Shown here piece by piece: positions 37,337 to 47,870 of a stretch of 64,000 bases of DNA (its first letter is position 1; each line of letters starts with the position of its first letter). Made by a program: the position numbers and the translations under genes. This stretch comes from Gonatopus flavifemur (lineage: Eukaryota > Arthropoda > Insecta > Hymenoptera > Dryinidae), in assembly GCA_018340375.1 (NCBI GenBank), contig JAFFJZ010000007.1, forward strand, positions 24,092,001 to 24,156,000. Direction: 5' to 3'. The notes under the pieces are model-generated. The model searched no databases. It saw only the letters and a list, made by a program, of their open reading frames with translations, and was not told where the DNA came from.

Positions 37337-38594
37337 TTAGGTTGGTAAGAAAGTCTTGCAACACAAAAAAAAAAGTAGAAAAAGAAAGTTTTCGTTATCT
37401 TCATAATATAATATTATTGAGTGATGTACGCTCCCTCTGCATCTACAACTCGTGCCCAACACTCTGGTAAACTTTGCACGCCCTCCGTCCAAAATTGTTT
37501 TGGTCGTAAGGTAAAAAAGTCGTTCAGGGCATTTTCGAGATCGGCGAGATCATCAAATTCCTTATCCTGTGAATAATTTTTCAATGGCCGGAGAAGATGG
37601 GAGTCGGTAGGAGCCAAGTCTGGTGAATCCGGTGGATGTGGTAAAACTTCCCAACCCAGCTGCGAAATACAGTCTTGTGTCAACTCAGCTACGTGGGGTC
37701 GAGCGTTGTCATGCAGAAGTCGAACTTGGACACGTCTACGCCTTTTTAGTTTGATAATTTCAGCCAGTTTTTGCAGTTGTCTAGTGTAAGTCTCCACCGA
37801 TATTCTGGTTTCAGCTGGTAGCAATTCGTAATAGAGCAAGTCTTCAGAGTCCCACCAACAACAGAGTAATACTCTCTGTACTCCGCGAGGCAGTTTAGGG
37901 GTTGGCTCTGGTTTTTCTCCTTTCGGTAGCCACTGTCGCTTGCGTGTGAGGTTAACATAGAGCACCCAACTTCCATCCCCAGTGACGATTTCTCGAAAAA
38001 AATCCTTTCTGTTCGGACGATGCAGGAGTAAAAGACATATAGACACTCGTGACGCTTTGTTTGATTCGCTGAGATCGTCTGGTATCCAAGACGACACGAC
38101 TTCTCTATATCCCATCTCTTGTAAATGTTGGAGAATCGTGGGGTGGCTACAACCGAGTTTGTTGGCTAATTCTCATGACGACGTATTAGGCTTTGCCTTC
38201 ATAAGTGCGCGCAGTTTCTTATCGTTAACAGCTGATTCCCTGCCGGACCAGGGTTTGTCTTCAAAAGATGTATCGCCTAAGCGGCAACGTTGATACCAAC
38301 GAGATACAGCTAAGTGATGAACAACGTCGGACTTGAACGCACTGCAAATACTAGCGGCTACGCTACAGCTCTTGCAGAATGCCCTTGTAAAAATTCGTAG
38401 TAAGCGATTGCTCGAAGTGCACTTTGTTTCATTTTTGCTCGTACTGACTGCGCGGAACAACTGACTGGTTAATAAACACTGCGGTGTGGAAGGTTATAGA
38501 CTAATCTCGCATAGACGACTCTCGAATGTTCTCAAACTTTGTTCTTAGAAAAAATAGATTAAAAAAGTGTCGCAAGATTTTCTTACCAACCTAA
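37337..38594 (-). mobile_element. mariner transposon (1,258 bp), defective, TA duplication
   Basis: 28-bp terminal repeats starting TTAGGTTGGTAAGAAA differ at two positions; TA at 37335-37336 and 38595-38596. The length is canonical for mariner. One transposase reading region fills the interior on the minus strand and carries a frameshift and a stop. Confidence 0.95.
37414..38432 (-). pseudogene. mariner D34D transposase, one frameshift and one nonsense mutation
   Basis: The ATG at 38432 opens MKQSALRAIAYYEFLQGHSA, a typical mariner N-terminus. Near 38355 the frame shifts by one and continues ICSAFKSDVVHHLAVSRWYQ (second helix-turn-helix). At about 38174 a TGA replaces what in relatives is an arginine-type codon. 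After that the catalytic part is intact: TGDGSWVLY, LLHDNARPHVAE and PPDSPDLAPTDSHLL supply the three aspartates with D34D spacing. The G after the first Asp departs from the usual TGDE. Inactive as it stands. Confidence 0.93.
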
Positions 38595-38920
38595 TATATT
38601 GCGCCACCTTAATTTCACCTCGCCACCACAGAGATACTACGTAGACGAAAACATGCGGCATTCTCCCCGTGAATTGAGATGAATAGATGCATGCAGCGCG
38701 GACGTTCAGAAAGCCGTCTTTCCGAATTTCACAATGCGTCCACCTTTGTTCTACGCCACCTCTCATTTTTTAGCCTAATTTATTTGATTCAACTCTTCTA
38801 AAACTTCAAACGTGATTTACTCGAAATCACTTTGTTCAACCTGGTTGACAGCATAACTCAGACAGTTTCGGTCCGATCTAATTGATCCAAAATGCGTTTT
38901 GTAGAGAAAACGTGTTTTTG

Positions 38921-39031
38921 CACTGCAAACTGAGGTTTGTTCAAATTGATGACAAGAACACGGATAATGTGTGTTTAACATGGATAAACAGTGTTCTTTT
39001 AGTCAATTTTAACACACTTCAGTTTGCAGTG
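38921..39031. mobile_element. 111-bp MITE, CACTGCAAACTGAG ends
   Basis: CACTGCAAACTGAGGTTTGTT and its inverse at the right (AACACACTTCAGTTTGCAGTG, in part). The centre is AACATGGATAAACAGTGTT-like. Confidence 0.75.
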
Positions 39032-39219
39032 TACGGCATAACAGAGCCATTCACACCGTTCATCCTTCACTTGTTTTGCTTCCTCGTTAGAGGGAAGCTT
39101 TGTGATCGTTTCGAGGGACCAGAAATTTTTTTTCCCCCAAACTCACAATCTCTTAGGCCGAAATGTTCCTCAAAACTCGGGGATTCTTGGTTCCGTATCT
39201 GTTTGTCTGTGTGTGTATG

Positions 39220-40010
39220 TGGATTAATTTGCGAACGCGCATATTTTCCGTTCCACTTATCCGATTCCGATAAAATTTACACCACAGTCGTAGAGTGAGG
39301 CGATAGAGGTCCCATAAAAGTCTCAGCCTGATTGACGCAGAGCATTCGGGTGGAGAAGGACAAATGTGTTAGAAAATTGCGATTTTTGCGAACGCGCATA
39401 TTTCCGCTTCCTATTGGCCGATTGCAATGAAATCTATACCATGTTCTAGTTATGATCCGATAGTGGTATCATATTAGTTACATTCGAATCAGTCGAAAAC
39501 TATGGGAATGTTTGTTTTCGTAAGCCGCATCGTTTCTCAATATTTTGAAACCATGCCTTCTCTATTTTCGTATCATCCGAATGCCATCAAACTTTGAGAA
39601 TATTCAGTCCATCAGGTTTTAGTTGTACGACATGAATTTCAAGCAAATTGGAATGAGAGAAGGAAATGGTAAGCATTGAGCTTTGCAACAAAATTTGAAA
39701 ATTTCGTGAATATCGTCATCATGCGGATATGTTCCGTTCCTATCATCCGATCGTAATGAAGTTTTCACCATCATTTTGTGCAGTGTCGATAATGATCCCA
39801 TATGAGTTTCAACTTGATCTTCACAGAAAAACAGGAGAGGGGGAGGAATCATGTTATCGACAATTTTGATTTTGCAACCATACGTATCTCTGTTGCCCGT
39901 TATCCGATTGTAATGAAACTCATACTACGTTTCAGTTGTGGTCCCATAGGTGTCCCATGTAAGTTTTCATCCCAATCGGTAGAGAATTTTCTTGAGCTTT
40001 TTTTTATTTG
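39220..40010. repeat. Degenerate ~160-bp tandem array, part 1
   Basis: Units at about 39230, 39388, 39560, 39722 and 39880 share TTCCG...TATCCGATTGCAATGAAA, then ACCA, then GGTCCCATA...GTTTCAACCTGATC-like blocks. Identity between units looks like 60-75% by eye. The array resumes at 43996 after three transposable elements. Confidence 0.7.
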
Positions 40011-40038
40011 AAATAAATTAGTTCAGAGAAAGAATGTA

Positions 40039-41399
40039 CAGTAGTGTACGAATTAATGTGAACACAAATGATAATTTGAAAAAATGAACATTCATTGGTT
40101 ACATATAAATAAAATCGAAAAAATCAATACAAGTTAAATCGTTTCAATATGAAATGTGTCCTCCCTTGGCTTTAATAACTTCTTGAACACGTTTTGGCAT
40201 GGAACCAATAAGTTTTTTCACAACTTTGAGCTATTTGCTGGTCCCGAAACCATATCTGGATGACAGCCTCAATGAGTTTGGTTTTTGATGTACAATCTAT
40301 TTTACGTAGTCTAACTTTTACGATTGCCCACAAATTTTCAATCGGATTAAGATCCGGTGAGTTTCCTGGCCATTCAAGGCATGATATTTTTTTATCCTTG
40401 AAATATTTCATCATCATCTTAGACACGTGACAAGGAGCAGAGTCTTGTTGAAAGACTGCTTGATCATGGGCATCAACTTTTCTCAGTTCAGCTTTCAATG
40501 TATGATCTAATAAATCTTTGTATTTTTGCGAGTTCATCATACCTTCGATTGGCACAAGGGATCCAGTACCTTTATAAGAAAAGCAACCCCAGAACATCTT
40601 CTTTAACGGATGTTTAACTGTTTGGTCAATATGAGCTGCCGTGAGTTTCTCTTTGTCACTTTTTCTGACGTAACGAGATCGCTGCCCTTGTACCAAAAAA
40701 TGGCTCTCATCTGAAAATAACACCTTCCTCCAATCTTGCACAGTCCAGCTCTCATATTTTTTTGCCCAACTATAACGTTTTTTCATCATAGGAGTAGTCA
40801 ACAACTGTTTTTTTTGAGGTCTCACTGCTTTTCTTCCACCTTCTAGCAGTCGTTTTCGAACAGTGGAGTCATGAATAATATCCCCAGCGTGTGCTAAGTC
40901 TTGCTGAAGTTGTTGGCTTGTTTTTCTAGGGTTTAATTCATTGTCTCTTACTAAAAAAGCTTCATCCCTTGCTGTTGTCTTCCTTTTTCTTCCACATTTC
41001 CCTTTTCTGTTCACCTCAATACTCCCAGTGTCTTTTTTTTGCTTCGATATCGTATTCACGGCTTCTAAACTCACATTACACTCCTTGGCAATATCTCTTT
41101 GAGTCATTGATGTGTGTTCACTCAAGGTAACAATCTTAGTGCGCTTTCTGGGACTAATACCCATCTTCAACAACTAAATTCTAATACAGTCCTAGGTCAG
41201 CTCACTTCACCAGAAGATAGAATAATTCAGAAAACAACCGATATACAACGCGTCTGTGGCGTGGCACGTCTTATTACTCACTGATTGTCAGAACTGTGGA
41301 ACAAGATGGCCGCAACGATAACATGAACGGGTTGTCAACTGTGAAAAACGATACAATTTCAAAAGTGATGATGTGTTCACATTAATTCGCACACTACTG
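40039..41399 (-). mobile_element. Tc1-type transposon (1,361 bp), TA duplication
   Basis: CAGTAGTGTACGAATTAATG at the left is inverted at the right with one mismatch over about 28 bp; TA at 40037-40038 and 41400-41401. A transposase gene fills the element on the minus strand. It inserted in the ~160-bp array. Confidence 0.95.
40172..41164 (-). CDS. Tc1 DD34E transposase, nearly complete, C-terminal frameshift
   Basis: 330 codons from the ATG at 41164. The N-terminal half has two helix-turn-helix regions (SMTQRDIAKECNVSLEAVN and a second ending in HDSTVRKRL), with a basic GRKRK hook between them. The catalytic domain has VLFSDESHF, VFQQDSAPCHVS and WPGNSPDLNPIENLW, so all of D, D and E are present with the 34-residue spacing. 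In the six-base T run at 40213-40218 (+ strand) one extra base shifts the frame: the present tail ends TCSRSY, while the next frame would give the family-typical PKRVQEVIKAKGGH tail ending at 40144. Probably inactive or weak, but the best preserved transposase here. Confidence 0.93.
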   Translation of the reverse strand: MGISPRKRTKIVTLSEHTSMTQRDIAKECNVSLEAVNTISKQKKDTGSIEVNRKGKCGRKRKTTARDEAFLVRDNELNPRKTSQQLQQDLAHAGDIIHDSTVRKRLLEGGRKAVRPQKKQLLTTPMMKKRYSWAKKYESWTVQDWRKVLFSDESHFLVQGQRSRYVRKSDKEKLTAAHIDQTVKHPLKKMFWGCFSYKGTGSLVPIEGMMNSQKYKDLLDHTLKAELRKVDAHDQAVFQQDSAPCHVSKMMMKYFKDKKISCLEWPGNSPDLNPIENLWAIVKVRLRKIDCTSKTKLIEAVIQIWFRDQQIAQSCEKTYWFHAKTCSRSY

Positions 41400-41460
41400 T
41401 ACTTACTGAGTTTGAAGGTGTTCAGCATAATATTGAGAAAATTGTCTGATTCAAAGTATA

Positions 41461-43523
41461 CAGGGTGTCCCATTTTAATCTGTCACTTAGAATATCTCGA
41501 AAACGAATAGATTCAGAAGAAAATGTTACGGGAAAAAAATGTAAGAATCTGAGGGGGACATCCGATGGTGAACTTGGCTTTGACCTCAGATCCCACTTTC
41601 AAGGTCATTTTGAGGTCAAGTCATGTTTTTTATATGGAATTCCCTATTTTTTACTACCGGTTTAAATTCTACGCTAAAAACCAAGGAACTTTTGTTTCAA
41701 ACGTTTTTCCGAAATCCCCATAGAGGCGCTCTAATTGATGAGAAAATGAGAATTCTCAAACCCTTGGATTGTATTCTGTCTAACATAATGCTCAACTCTT
41801 GATTGTTTCTCATCTCCTGGAAATTGCCGTCGGTTGTGTTTTGTTTTGGTTTTGTTCTTGGAAATTGTTATTGTTTTGATTCACGTGTGAATACCTCAGA
41901 AATTTGGCATTGACAAACTGCTGTTCTCTGTTATCATTTGGAGGAAACACATTTCTAAATATCATGTCTGATGACGCGCCAAACGATATTGTTGACGTTT
42001 TGTTGTGTCTTGGTGAAGCGCGGGGAAATTATGTTGAAGCTGTGAGAACGTTTCAACGTCGTTTTCCGGATCGGAGGTGTCCAAATCGCATTACGATCCG
42101 ATTTCTTGAACAACGTGCTCGTCAAGGTCTCCTCAAACGACAGAGGAACAAGAAAGTTTATGCGGATGACAATGATCCTGATGTGAGATCGCTGGCTGTG
42201 CTGGCATTAATTCATATTAATCCCCATATCAGTCTTCGGGATATTGATAAAATGACCGAGATTCCTCGATCCACAGCTCAGCGTATCTTGAAATCGTTGG
42301 ATTATCATCCGTACCATATCACTTCGGTGCAATCTCTAACAGCTGAGGATTTCATAACAAGATTGAACTCCTGCACGTGTGCCCAACGGAGAATTGAAGA
42401 AGATCCTACTTTCTCTCATCACGTTATGTGCTCTGATGAGGCAATATTTCACAATGTTGGAATTCTCAATAGGAACAATTGCCATTATTGGAGTGCTCAG
42501 AATCCTAACTGGGTCCGTACAATCAATCATCAACACCGTTGGAGTGTGAACGTTTGGTGCGGAATTGTAGGTTCCAGGATCATAGGACCGTATTTTTTTT
42601 TAAGGAAACCTGACTGGCGCGGAGTATCTTCGTTTTTTGCATCTTGAACTCCCTGCTCTTATGGAAGACGTAAGTCTTGACGTGAGGTCAAGGATGTGGT
42701 TCCAACAGGATGGAGCACCTCCTCATTACATGCGAATTGTTCAAAAATTTCTGGACGAGAAGTTTCCCAGAAGGTGGTTTGGCCGTGGAGGACCTGTGCG
42801 ATGGCCACCTAGGTCGCCAGATCTGACGCCTGATTTTTCCTTGTGGGGTTACATAAAAAATGTTGTATTCCGTGAACCTCCAACAACACGCGATGACATG
42901 AAAGATCGAATAAGAAGAGCATGCACAGCAATAACACCTGCTACGTTGCAAGCAACTGTAGAAAACTTTCATAAAAGAATTGCGCTTTGTCGAAGGCAAA
43001 ACGGCGCTCATTTTGATCATCTTTTGAATGCCTAATGCGTCCCCGAAGATACACTTCCAGTTCAGACAATCGGCCCTTCTCAGGGCCACAATGATGTGTA
43101 AAGTCCGATCGCGCAACCTCCTCGTGATGCACATTGGGTAACGCTGATGCCGACGGCAATTTCCGGGAGATGAGAAACACTCAAGAGTTGAGCATTATGT
43201 TAGACAGAATACAATCCGAGGGTTTGAGAATTCTCATTTTCTCATCAATTAGAACGCCATCTATGGGGATTTCGAAAAAACGTTTGAGACAAAAGTTCCT
43301 TGGTTTTTAACGTAGAATCTGAACCGGTAGTAAAAAATAGGGAATTCCATTTAAAAAACATGAGTTGACCTCAGAATGACCTTGACAGTGGGATCTGAGG
43401 TCAAAGCCAAGTTCACCATCGGATGTCCCCCTCAGATTCTTACATTTTTTTCCCGGAACATTTTCTTCTGAATCTATTCGTTTTCGAGATATTCCAAGTG
43501 ACAGATTAAAATGGGACACCCTG
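41461..43523 (+). mobile_element. Tc1/mariner-superfamily element with ~373-bp inverted repeats
   Basis: CAGGGTGTCCCATTTTAATC at 41461 is inverted at the right end; TA on both sides (41459-41460, 43524-43525). The terminal repeats continue to about 41833 and back to 43150 with few mismatches, far longer than the 20-30 bp usual for mariner. The transposase lies between them on the + strand. The element begins only 60 bp from the Tc1 right end. Confidence 0.94.
41964..43035 (+). pseudogene. Transposase of the long-TIR element, DD41D-like, one frameshift
   Basis: ATG at 41964; MSDDAPNDIVDVLLCLGEARGN with RRFPDRRCPN is the helix-turn-helix seen in many insect mariner-superfamily proteins. The catalytic motifs are VMCSDEAIFHN, MWFQQDGAPPHY and RSPDLTPDFSLWGY. 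From the second Asp to the Asp of TPDF there are 40 residues; relatives usually read TPLDF, and restoring that residue gives 41, hence DD41D (rosa/visitor-like). At about 42592-42603 a nine-base T run followed by TAA breaks the frame between IIGPYFF and the following NLTGAEYLRFLHLELP. Inactive. Confidence 0.88.
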
Positions 43524-43746
43524 TATATCTTCATGAGGTAAGCAAAAATATTCTTAGAACAATAAAATAGTTTTGTGATGATTAAGTTCTTTTTTTGTCT
43601 TCAATATTTTTTCCCAGTGTAAGTGGTTCTTTATTACAGGGTGGCAAAAACCGTGAAATCTTCTCTTTTTTTTTTGTTTACTCTCTTTCAAAGAAGTGTA
43701 TTTCTTTCATAGGTACATTTTGTAAACGCAAATGTTTCATCTTCCA
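43524..43746. other. Spacer between transposons
   Basis: Nothing recognisable; probably part of the interrupted array. Confidence 0.4.
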
Positions 43747-43992
43747 CACGGAGAAAAAAGATCATGGAATGATCGCTATAAAAGATAGTAAACTGGTGAC
43801 AACTACGAATTTCTGTACACAGTCGCTAACAGAGATAAGTAATGGTTCCTATTTTGGTACATTAAAATAAAATATAGTATACCAAAATAGGAGCCATTAC
43901 TCGTCTCTGTTAGCCACTGTGTACAGGAATTCGTATTTGTCACCAGTTTACTATCTTTTCTAGGGCTCATTCCATGATCTCTTTTCTCCGTG
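43747..43992. mobile_element. 246-bp fold-back MITE, CACGGAGAAAA ends
   Basis: CACGGAGAAAAAAGATCATGG is mirrored at the right (CATGATCTCTTTTCTCCGTG). Arms of over 100 bp are almost perfect (AGATAGTAAACTGGTGAC and its inverse, GGTTCCTATTTTGGTA and its inverse). It is flanked by CA on both sides rather than TA. Confidence 0.92.
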
Positions 43993-43995
43993 CAC

Positions 43996-44110
43996 TCATT
44001 CGATCCTTATGGAATTCATACCAGACTTCAGCAATGGTCTTATAATGGCCCTATATGAGGTTCAGCCAATTCGGTTGAAAAGAATCAAATTTTTGTTTCT
44101 TTGAAATCGA
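43996..44110. repeat. Degenerate ~160-bp tandem array, part 2
   Basis: CATTCGATCCTTATGGAATTCATACCA, then TTCAGCAATGGTC, then GGCCCTATATGAGGTTCAG (each quoted in part) match the block order of the units at 39220-40010. So the transposons at 40039-43992 split one array. Confidence 0.65.
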
Positions 44111-47100
44111 TGACTTGAGTACTTTTTTGAGGGCCCTATTTCTTAAACTTTGCCCAATAACTGAAATGTATAGATAACATACTTCGGATGCTACTCCGAC
44201 AGAAACGAGGAAACTTTGTGCCTATCAATTGGCAGGGTCTTTTTCTTTGTGTAGGCAATTTAGTCACTGTAAATAAAAATTTGGTTGTGCCAGCTAAATT
44301 TTATTTGTCACAACTAAATTTTTTATTCCCATTGAATAGATAATTTTATTCATATTTCAGACAGGTAAACTTCTATTCACCCCGACTAGAGTTTAGCTAG
44401 CGTAAATAAAAATCGAGTTGCGGCAACTAACATTGAGTTGTCTCTACTAGGTACCTTTCTCTCAGTGTACGCAGAAACTCATTGGTCAATTTTTATTGGG
44501 ATAAGAGAAGTCTTCAGCCATGAGTTCTGATTCAGTCCCATTGAAACCTATCATCCTCATGTACATCAGAGCTTATTATTCAACATTGTCAATCATCTCA
44601 ATTCTATTCCTCATATAGAAATAAGGAAGTGATCATACGATTAGGTTCAATCGGCACTTCGCTTGCACAATGTTCCGGATCAATCCAGTTGCTCCATTGA
44701 TCAACGAGATTTGATCATAATCAATCACATTTCAGAGTCTGAAATTACTTCTCAACGGAATATTACACGCAACGTTCTCGTTACAAAAAGACTGTGATGT
44801 GTTAGATGGATGCAACATGTTTACATTTTCGTCCCATGTACTCAGACTGAATTACGTAAAATTCTAGCCAAAGTGATTTATCCGCCAAATTGAAACAGAG
44901 TATTGATTGCAGAGAGATAACTTGCATATCGTTTACACGTAATCTAACAATTGATACTCCTTGGTGGGTGATTTTCCCGTTGACAAGCAATTTCACGGCC
45001 CTGCCAACACGATAACATCATTCATAACGATCTAAACCGTTGATACAGTACTTTATAAATCCTGTTGTTTTTTGCTTTCATAATCACCTCCGAATAACGA
45101 AGAGATTCTTTTTGAACGTACATAATTGTTCATGATTCACTCACACTCAAACACACGAATATGAATTCAATCTTAGGCCCGCGAGTAGTCGATTTTGTCC
45201 TTTCCTCATCCTTTTACACTCTTGTTTCCGATGCTCGAGATCCAATAGGACGAGATAGGATAGAATCGAGTTATATGTAACCCATGTGTTAATAATCGGA
45301 TCAGGATTCTGGATCATGTCGTGTCGCTTAAGCTTGTGCCGTTTTCCTCGTCGACGATTAAACCTTGTCCGCTGTTATTGTGACCTTCACCCTTTCTCCG
45401 CAGTGTCAGAGTCAGTGACAAAAGTGGTGGGTGCATGTCAAGGCATTCGTCGTTCATTCCAGCTGCTGATAGCTCGAAAGTTGTATATGTATTAAGCATC
45501 TTGCATTTTGCTTCCAATTCCTCTGAAAACCTTTACCTCTACCTCGACAGAGGGGGGGGGGGGGGATGAGGTTGGGAATGAATTCTCAAAAGGAAAGAAT
45601 GGAATTTATCGATTTTGAGAATAATCTTCTTCATCAACCGAAGGACTTTATCTGGTTGAGGAACGTATTGATTTCTGCACATGCATACGAAATGATACTA
45701 AATCCTCTAGGTTATAGATTTTCGATGTAGATGTATTGGCAATTCGTTTTGCGCTTGTATTTTTTTTCTCTTCAACAACAGATGAATGTCTCGGGAATTG
45801 ATTTGATATTGTGCGTTTAACTGGAAAGTTTTTCTCATTCTTGTAACATTTGTCTACTTTTTCTGCACTCTTCTCCGTCGAATTGAGGAAAATGAAAAAA
45901 AGCAGCAGATTTATCTCTGGTTTTCATTGTGAATCCAAAGTTGAAGGGAATAGCATCGAATGATACATGTTTTCTATCAAGGCGTGAGTGGAGTCAAAGA
46001 ATAATCGACATAGTTCGATCAATAAAAAAATAAAGTTGATATCTTGTATTTCCTCATCGCTTGAATATTTTTAATATTCCCAAATTCATAGACATAAATT
46101 ATCGAAATATCGTTATGCACCTAAATTTTGTATCTCCCAGCTAATGTTTCTTCATACTCTTTCATTTTTCTTTTTATTTGTTCATCTGTCTTTCCATCTT
46201 TATCTTCCTTCGTCAATACACAATTCACGTTCAATAAATCCCAAGTTTCGGATTGTCAAGGAGATTTTATCCACTCACTTATGACCTGGAGCTGCTTCCT
46301 TTGATTCAAATATCTCATTCATCGTGGTCTTTGTCAAGGATGTTGGTATTGAATTTATTCAATGAACTCTTTGTATCAATATTTTTCAACTGACTCAAAA
46401 ATGTATATTCGGTTTCATATTGTGCATGGACGACTCATCTAAATTGAGTTGTTCGCATTTACATTTCCGAAGACGCTCTGTGCTTTCAATAACAGAATTT
46501 GCATGTATGGGATCATTCATTTGAATTACCTCCCACAGAGGTTATTCCGAATTTTTTCGTCACGCTCTTTCAAAAATCATTCAAACTGTATATCACTCTT
46601 ATTGAGTGAATTACTGTAAATAAGAAGTTTCTTTCAAAAAACTTGAACGATATCATCATCTTCCGTTGCGTAATCACAAAACCACGGGCGTTGCTCTTCA
46701 TTTATATGGGGTCAAGTTGTTCTTTTATTTCTCGACACTCTCTTTCATTGAAATGTACAAAACTCACCCTCTATTTGAGGCTCTTATTGTTTTGATAACT
46801 TCGTGCTGCGAGCAGCTATGTGTTCGTTCAAGTATAGAAGCCGGTTGGGAAGCAAGTAAGCAAGCAAACAACATGTATGTAGATTTCTATCGACATTCGA
46901 AAATCGATATCGGCTTGCGCCAAGCGTTTCGAACTCACCCAGCCTCGTTAGCATTTAATAGCAAGATTCAATTTCGATTTTGGCCGTATCGAAACACGGT
47001 TGGAATATACCCATTCAACCAGCTGAACCAGTTCGATGGATTATCGTGAAACGTGCAAGCAGAAAATCGTTTTCAATGTATTGAATATTGTGAGCAAAAA

Positions 47101-47683
47101 AATATAGTTATATCATACTTTTCTGCATTGAAACACGGTTTCAATTGCTCGATTGTTCTTTCATACATGCACATTTTACAAACGTGAGGGAAAAAATACT
47201 ATTTATTGTTCCGATCAAATGTTTGTTCCTTAGGGAGAGGATTAGAAAATTCTATGGGGATGCAGGAAACTAGCATCTTCGTGGTAGAGAAGAATAAAAT
47301 GAGTTGTAGGGGTAGAGCAAGTTTATATTCCGATCATGTACGTCATATGTATTTTATAGTAACGACACTTTCGATCTTATCAACTCCACGGCTCGGTGAT
47401 TTTACAGGTGTTTCAACTGATACACGACTTCAATTGAAAGTGGGAATTCTTTCTTTATTAGAAGTACGTTATTTGTGTAGAAAAAAGAGAGAGAGAAGAA
47501 GAAGGGATGGATGGATCGAGTGAAAATAAAAAAGAAACAATAAATGATCACCTTTTGAATTTCTGACTTTCAATTTTTCTTGAAAAGTTTAGTGTTGATT
47601 CCCCTATTTCCTCATTTTTTCATCCTCAGCGAAACCGGGAAAGAATACTTGTACGGAACAGAGAAAAAAACCTGGCCACATGG
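44111..47683. other. Intergenic DNA without a recognisable gene
   Basis: At about 44235-44466 there are blocks with AAATAAAAATTTGGTTG and GTTGTCTCTACTAGG words ending in CTCTCAGTG, likely a decayed CACGGAG-type element. The rest shows no exon or repeat I can support. Confidence 0.45.
45552..45565. repeat. Homopolymer of 14 G
   Basis: An uninterrupted G run, very unusual in this AT-rich window; capable of G-quadruplex-like structure, or partly a sequencing artefact. Confidence 0.9.
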
Positions 47684-47870
47684 ACCCACATAGCACACGA
47701 TGTCCCAGCAATATTCCCAGAATATTACAAATGTCTCATTTGAAATATTCTGTTTGAAATATTCCTACAATATTATATGAATATTGTTCTCAGAACGTAC
47801 GATGAGAAATGTGTAAGCTTCGTCGCAAATGAAATATTGTGAGAACATTCTGATAGTAATATCCCTTATT
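47684..47870. mobile_element. Element end, CCCACATAGCACA terminus, AATATTC-rich
   Basis: CCCACATAGCACACGATGTC is followed by CAGCAATATTCCCAGAATATT. The same terminus in opposite orientation closes the element at 54588-54764. The local partner end is not visible; the following array may have replaced it. Confidence 0.5.

Noticed and set aside
46666..47049. 127-codon ORF on the + strand
   Set aside because: No domain, signal or splice context supports it; composition is like surrounding non-coding DNA.
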